A stretch of 7,524 nucleotides of DNA from Chloroflexi bacterium RBG_13_51_18 (GTDB lineage Bacteria > Chloroflexota > Dehalococcoidia > Dehalococcoidales > RBG-16-60-22), in the NCBI GenBank assembly GCA_001796495.1, contig MGMR01000012.1:1-7524 (forward strand). The letters are read 5' to 3'. Below the pieces are notes generated by a model, which made no database searches, was not told where the DNA came from, and was given only the letters and a program-made list of their open reading frames with translations. How positions within the stretch are numbered: the stretch's first letter is position 1; each line of letters begins with the position of its first letter. Shown one piece after another: positions 4,890 through 7,524 of the stretch. The position numbers and the translations under genes were made by a program.

Positions 4890-5460
4890 GGTGACCCAAA
4901 TCGGAATAACCCGGCAAGTCTATTATGATACCTACGCCAATTTACCGACAACTGGCGTGACTATCGGCGACCTGGGTTATGCTACCGACAGGAAAACACT
5001 CTATCGTTGGAGCGGTGCCGCCTGGGTAGCGATAACACTCTATTGCGGCAGCGGCATAGCGGCGGACATTCCAGCCGCCGCTGGCTTACCCGATGGAAGT
5101 CTCTATTATGCGACAGACACGGCGGTTTTACAGCAAGTTCAATCCAGTGCCTGGGTAACTATCACGGCGACTTATTTCAGCACTCAGAATGTCGTAACAG
5201 GGACTAGGGCATTGGGGACGACCTATCAGAATACGACAGGCCGTCCTATGATAGTTTGCGTTGGGGTATCTATAGCCGCAGTCAGTGGCGGTGTGAGCGG
5301 AGTAACCGATAATGCTACTCCACCTGTTACTACAGTGGCCAGTATGGCGGGCGGTAACACTGATAGCGGGGTTGTTTGTATTAGCTTTTTGGTTTTACTA
5401 GGCAACTATTACAAAGTTAATAGCGGCGACACATTACAACGTTGGGTAGAATGGTATTAA
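4879..5460 (+). CDS. Spike/adhesin-like protein with duplicated fibre module
   Basis: A 193-residue protein that looks like a receptor-binding spike. Residues 19-53 and 61-96 are two copies of a module of the form 'LP, short turn, GDLxYATDxxxLYRWSGxAWVxIT' (second copy: LPDGSLYYATDTAVLQQVQSSAWVTIT), which is widespread in phage tail fibres and spikes. Residues 100-193 read like a terminal beta-sandwich head (RALGTTYQNTTGRPMIVCV, then GNYYKVNSGDTLQRWVEWY), a pattern known from the tips of fibre proteins. The start is fixed by a strong GGGAGG just upstream. With no tail genes in the window, the protein would sit on a capsid vertex. It is the gene most likely to set host range. Attachment as its role is inferred from the module type. 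Confidence 0.7.
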   Translation: MPTKVTQIGITRQVYYDTYANLPTTGVTIGDLGYATDRKTLYRWSGAAWVAITLYCGSGIAADIPAAAGLPDGSLYYATDTAVLQQVQSSAWVTITATYFSTQNVVTGTRALGTTYQNTTGRPMIVCVGVSIAAVSGGVSGVTDNATPPVTTVASMAGGNTDSGVVCISFLVLLGNYYKVNSGDTLQRWVEWY

Positions 5461-5476
5461 GGGCGAGGTTGATAAA

Positions 5477-5887
5477 ATGGAGAACAATCACATTAATTTA
5501 CGCTCTGGTATACCGATTAGCATTGCCCTGGGCCTTAACAACACCACATGGACTAATATGCCAGCCGCAGAGACAGAATTTGCTGCCACCTATTCGACTC
5601 GCACTGCTATTGATGTAAAGCATGCTAGATTGGCTAGATTAGTTACCCGTCTCAATGCTGCAGCCGCCGCCAATGCCAAGCTGAAACTTCAATATGCCGT
5701 AACGGAAGGCGGCACATATACTGACTTATGCTCAGTCATACTAGGTGCAACCACCGGTGTCAAAGTTGGTGGATGGACTGATGTGCCGGCGGCCGCACAG
5801 AAGGACGTTTTTATACGAGTAGTGGGCATCGATGGTGATGGGGTGGCTGACCCTACATTTATATTGATTAATTTGCAATTAGTCTAA
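5477..5887 (+). CDS. Beta-sandwich virion-type protein
   Basis: A 136-residue protein with a strand-rich pattern: a polar N-terminus, HARLARLVTRLNAAAAANAKLKLQYAVTEGG (about 49-79), then GWTDVPAAAQKDVFIRVVGIDGDGVADPTFILINLQLV at the end. The combination 'LQYAV-EGGTYTDL ... DVFIRVVGIDGDGVADP-F' is the style of small phage structural or fibre-accessory proteins with a jelly-roll-like sandwich; I do not recognise a named family. GGGCGAGG upstream of the ATG serves as ribosome binding site. It follows the spike gene by 16 bases and may be a spike partner, a vertex protein or another capsid component. Confidence 0.65.
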   Translation: MENNHINLRSGIPISIALGLNNTTWTNMPAAETEFAATYSTRTAIDVKHARLARLVTRLNAAAAANAKLKLQYAVTEGGTYTDLCSVILGATTGVKVGGWTDVPAAAQKDVFIRVVGIDGDGVADPTFILINLQLV

Positions 5888-5898
5888 TGGAGGACATG

Positions 5899-6075
5899 AT
5901 GTTAAAAGACCTGAATGGAGACCTTGAGGTATACGAGAGGGAGCGGGCGCACGTGGCTAAACTCGTCAAGGATTACACGGAACTAATCGAGGCCACTAAG
6001 GGTAAAATCGAAGCTGAAAATCAGCGTTTAATGAAGGAAGCCCAGCCGCCAGATGATGGCACCCCGAAAGAGTAA
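5899..6075 (+). CDS. Small coiled-coil protein
   Basis: A charged, helical protein of about 58 residues from the preferred start. The core (EVYERERAHVAKLVKDYTEL and onward to about residue 48) is a continuous helix likely to form a coiled coil, followed by a short Pro/Asp tail (QPPDDGTPKE). There is no membrane segment or motif. Three ATGs compete. One at 5887 overlaps the previous stop (TAATG) but has no Shine-Dalgarno site. Those at 5896 and 5899 follow GGAGG (5889-5893); 5899 has the better spacing of five bases. Function is unknown; a scaffold, a spike stalk or a small regulator are all possible. Confidence 0.6.
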   Translation: MLKDLNGDLEVYERERAHVAKLVKDYTELIEATKGKIEAENQRLMKEAQPPDDGTPKE

Positions 6076-6078
6076 AAC

Positions 6079-6264
6079 ATGGATTACAAATTAACAATCA
6101 CGGTCATTAGCGACAAGGAACACCCACCTATTAGTATCAATATCCAGATTCCCGAGGGTCTAGCCCTTATGTTAATGAAAACACCTATCAAGGCGACATC
6201 ATTAGGGATAGCAGGGGCCGGTGGTATCATCCTGGACAAGTCAAAATTGCTCGATTTTAAGTGA
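6079..6264 (+). CDS. Small unknown protein, last gene of the virion operon
   Basis: A 61-residue protein three bases after the preceding stop. The N-terminus alternates hydrophobic and polar residues (DYKLTITVISD, then ISINIQIPE), so two beta strands are likely, followed by a hydrophobic stretch and a Gly-rich turn (GIAGAGGIIL, about residues 43-52). I do not recognise it. The ribosome binding site is only a weak AAAGAG. It is the last rightward gene before the long noncoding region, and its small size lowers certainty, but spacing and strand agree with the operon. Confidence 0.55.
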   Translation: MDYKLTITVISDKEHPPISINIQIPEGLALMLMKTPIKATSLGIAGAGGIILDKSKLLDFK

Positions 6265-6432
6265 TTTTCTATCCATTTTTATCGGAAAATTTTCGGAATT
6301 TACCCGCCCTGCGCCTTGCCTTTTTCCAGCTATTCTGCTATTTTATGCCTGTTTGTGCCTCTTTTGATGATAGTGTAACTAAGAGGGGCTAAAGCACAAT
6401 TCCGATTATTCTAGTCTCATTTGTGCCTAATA
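6265..6432. other. AT-rich noncoding stretch with short repeated words
   Basis: No gene is visible. The stretch contains TCGGAA/TTCCGA words around a GAAAATTTTC palindrome (6285-6294), and TTTGTGCCT at 6352-6360 and again at 6420-6428 (a variant at 6599-6607). TAACTAAGAGGGGC at 6376-6389 resembles two later copies. It leads directly into the iteron array and probably belongs to the same functional region. A convincing terminator for the virion operon is not seen here. Confidence 0.5.
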
Positions 6433-6683
6433 GGGAGTAACAGACGGGAGTAACAGGGAGTAACAGTTTTCCGACAAAGAGTAACAGGGAGTAACAGTAA
6501 TAAAAACGAATAGCTACCTTCCGCAAACGAAATAGCTTCATTCGGGAGTAACAGGGAGTAACAAAGAGGGACTAAGAAAACAAAAACACCCTGCCTTTTT
6601 CGTGCCTGTCGGGAGTAACAGCGGGAGTAACACGAGGCTAATGTTACTCCCTTGTTTTATTTTCCGACAAAAATGTTACTCCC
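6433..6683. repeat. Iteron-like array: 11 copies of GGGAGTAACA
   Basis: Direct copies of GGGAGTAACA(G) lie at 6433, 6446, 6456, 6479 (short form GAGTAACAG), 6487, 6544, 6554, 6611 and 6623. Two inverted copies (TGTTACTCCC) lie at 6642-6651 and 6674-6683. Several neighbours are spaced exactly 10 bases start to start and share one G, so binding proteins would sit on the same face of the helix. TTCCGACAAA occurs three times in between (6469, 6662, 6688). Short direct repeats in an AT-rich, gene-free region are the hallmark of iteron origins of plasmids and phages and of their copy control. A multi-site operator for the neighbouring regulator is the alternative. Confidence 0.8.
6623..6663 (+). 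terminator. Terminator-like hairpin built from two inverted iterons
   Basis: The direct iteron at 6623-6632 and the inverted one at 6642-6651 give a perfect 10-bp stem (GGGAGTAACA/TGTTACTCCC) with a nine-base loop, followed by TTGTTTTATTTT (6652-6663). On the + strand this is an intrinsic terminator shape. It would stop rightward transcription of the virion operon before it runs into the convergent repressor gene. The opposite strand lacks a T-run after the stem. Confidence 0.55.
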
Positions 6684-6703
6684 AAAATTCCGACAAAAAG
6701 CCG

Positions 6704-7030
6704 TTATTTTTCCATTAATTCGCCAATTTCGATGAGCTTTTTCTGGATGGATAAGGGCAATTTTGCGAACCTTTCCTCGGCCTTCGTTTTCTGCTTTTGA
6801 ATATCCTGGATTTCCCCCAGGACTTCATAAAGCCCCAATGGTATAGCTTCTTCAAGTGGTATATTCAGCGCATCACAAATCCTTTTAAGTGTCCGAGCGC
6901 CCGGGTTTTGTCTCCCGATTTCAAGTATACCAATGTAACTTGTGCTGATTCCAATCTTGTTAGCCAATTCTTCTTGTGTCAAATGCTGTCCCCGTCTCTT
7001 TTCTCTAATTAAGTCTCTCAATTTTGACAT
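6704..7030 (-). CDS. XRE/Cro-CI family repressor
   Basis: A 108-residue regulator. Residues 5-59 form a typical HTH_3 (XRE) DNA-binding domain: LTQEELANKIGIS, turn, SYIGILEIGRQNPGARTLKRICDALNIPL. The C-terminal half (about 66-108) is a charged helix that probably mediates dimerisation. There is no peptidase domain of the CI/LexA type, so direct RecA-driven self-cleavage is not expected. The start has a nearly ideal ribosome binding site (GGAGGGA on the minus strand, 7036-7042) six to seven bases before the ATG. The gene is transcribed away from the control region at 7031-7191 and the early gene at 7192, the usual layout of an immunity repressor. A regulator of replication or copy number is an alternative, given the iterons next door. 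Confidence 0.9.
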   Translation of the reverse strand: MSKLRDLIREKRRGQHLTQEELANKIGISTSYIGILEIGRQNPGARTLKRICDALNIPLEEAIPLGLYEVLGEIQDIQKQKTKAEERFAKLPLSIQKKLIEIGELMEK

Positions 7031-7035
7031 TGCCG

Positions 7036-7042
7036 TCCCTCC
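7036..7042 (-). promoter_or_regulatory. Ribosome binding site of the repressor gene
   Basis: Read on the minus strand this is GGAGGGA, a near-complete Shine-Dalgarno match five bases before the ATG, and it decides the start of the XRE gene. Further upstream on the same strand a TAAAAT (7065-7070) could serve as -10, but I see no convincing -35 for it. Confidence 0.7.
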
Positions 7043-7093
7043 TGCAAAATATATTGATTCCCTTATTTTAATGGAAAATGTAATAAAAAACTA

Positions 7094-7120
7094 TTGACAA
7101 AATATCACAATTGTTATATT
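7094..7120 (+). promoter_or_regulatory. Rightward promoter-like sequence with palindromic operator
   Basis: TTGACA at 7094-7099 is a perfect -35 box. The best -10 matches are TATATT at 7115-7120 (spacer 15) or TATTCT at 7117-7122 (spacer 17). Between and over them lies a near-perfect 20-bp palindrome (7101-7120) with core ACAATTGT (7107-7114) and ATAT arms; only one base pair is mismatched. It is placed to block polymerase, so it is a good candidate operator for the XRE repressor encoded next to it. Confidence 0.55.
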
Positions 7121-7143
7121 CTATAAGAAACGACAAAAACCCA

Positions 7144-7174
7144 TTGACTTGGTTGCGAACAAGTGTTCTAAAAT
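7144..7174 (+). promoter_or_regulatory. Second rightward promoter-like sequence overlapped by a LexA-like box
   Basis: TTGACT (7144-7149) could pair with TCTAAA (7167-7172, spacer 17) or TAAAAT (7169-7174, spacer 19). The 14 bases at 7156-7169 (CGAACAAGTGTTCT) match the Bacillus subtilis LexA/DinR consensus CGAACRNRYGTTYC at 13 positions and lie across the spacer and the start of the -10. This would make the promoter directly inducible by DNA damage. Confidence 0.5.
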
Positions 7175-7191
7175 TAACAAAGAGGGACGAA

Positions 7192-7524
7192 ATGCCGCAG
7201 AAAGACCCTAAAGCATATCGAGAATATAAGAAAGAGCAGATGCGCAAGCGGCGGGCGGCGCAGAAAGGTCAATCAGGAAACGCTGAAATGCCCACTCCCG
7301 TCTCTCCAAAACCTCCGATACCCCCAAAAACTACCGGTATTGTCAGCTCCCCCAAATCTCCAAAACCTCAAATAGCCCAGGATAGCGAACTTCCACCGGG
7401 TGAAATGCCTAAGACGCCCGAAAAAATCGCCGAGGAAGTCGCCATGCAGACCAGGGAATTACTGGACACGAAGGGCTATGTTGCCTGGAAGTGCAGCCAG
7501 TTAGACGACCCAATCATCATCATT
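7192..7524 (+). CDS. Rightward early gene of unknown function (runs off the window)
   Basis: An open frame of 111 codons without a stop, cut by the window edge. It starts with ATG at 7192 behind AGAGGGA (7181-7187). The N-terminus is very basic (KDPKAYREYKKEQMRKRRAA, residues 4-23), a motif style often seen at the start of phage and mobile-element proteins. A Pro/Ser/Lys-rich linker follows (about 33-75), then a helix (EKIAEEVAMQTRELLDTKGY) leading into GYVAWKCSQLDDPIIII, which looks like the start of a folded domain. The function cannot be told from this part. As the first gene behind the repressor-controlled promoters it should be an early gene, for example for replication initiation. Confidence 0.6.
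   Translation, partial: MPQKDPKAYREYKKEQMRKRRAAQKGQSGNAEMPTPVSPKPPIPPKTTGIVSSPKSPKPQIAQDSELPPGEMPKTPEKIAEEVAMQTRELLDTKGYVAWKCSQLDDPIIII

Noticed and set aside
6282..6298. Terminator at the end of the virion operon around the GAAAATTTTC palindrome
   Set aside because: The stem is almost all A-T with no room for a loop and no T-run after it; the iteron hairpin at 6623-6663 is a better candidate.
6433..6683. CRISPR array
   Set aside because: The repeat unit is only about 10-11 bases, spacing is irregular (10 to 57 bases between starts), and copies occur in both orientations.
6797..7012. Plus-strand 71-codon frame opposite the XRE gene
   Set aside because: It is antisense to a clear helix-turn-helix regulator and has no ribosome binding site or recognisable feature.
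1..7524. tRNA, rRNA, attachment sites, integrase or transposase
   Set aside because: I saw no cloverleaf-forming segment, no recombinase motif and no flanking duplication that would support any of these in the window.

Overview
The window looks like part of a small temperate virus (phage or provirus) of a bacterium. Its virion genes suggest a tailless, membrane-containing particle. I see no terminase large subunit, portal, HK97-type capsid, tape measure or tail-tube gene. The only recognisable packaging enzyme is a 201-aa FtsK/HerA-superfamily (A32/P9-like) ATPase at 1302-1907. It is surrounded by very small proteins, many of them membrane proteins, beta-rich proteins or Zn-finger-like proteins. 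A bacterial host is suggested by a textbook sigma-70 promoter (TTGACA-N17-GATAAT at 2208-2236), strong Shine-Dalgarno sites (for example 36-41 and 7036-7042), and a site resembling the Gram-positive LexA box. I cannot name the host; Chloroflexota (Dehalococcoidia) or Bacillota would fit, but this is a guess.

Layout. (1) 47-1907: five tightly coupled rightward genes, mostly joined by ATGA overlaps, ending in the packaging ATPase. They encode an unknown acidic protein, a C2H2 finger plus zinc-ribbon protein, an unknown protein, a Cys-rich small protein and the ATPase. (2) 1963-2196: a two-helix membrane protein. (3) 2208-2365: a strong promoter and a leader with a hairpin. (4) 2366-6264: the presumed structural operon. 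It holds a membrane protein, two adjacent beta-rich proteins that are my best candidates for capsid proteins, a 327-aa membrane protein with five 11-residue amphipathic repeats, a 58-aa membrane protein, an adhesin/spike with two copies of a fibre module, a second beta-sandwich virion-type protein and two small accessory proteins. (5) 6265-6703: noncoding, packed with 11 copies of a GGGAGTAACA iteron plus two other short repeat families. It is a candidate replication origin or control region, and one inverted pair also forms a terminator-like hairpin. (6) 6704-7030: a leftward XRE/Cro-family repressor. (7) 7031-7191: a divergent control region with a near-perfect 20-bp palindrome, rightward promoter-like sequences and a 13/14 match to the Gram-positive SOS box. 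(8) 7192 to the window end: the start of a rightward gene of unknown function, probably the first gene of an early operon.

Working model (inference): the repressor and host LexA hold the early promoters shut. DNA damage opens the rightward early operon, the iteron region serves in replication or copy control, and the promoter at 2208 drives the virion genes. The nearest known layout is that of viruses with vertical single jelly-roll capsids (the P23-77/SH1 lineage) or the temperate tectiviruses. No capsid homology can be proven by eye, so this is a testable hypothesis.
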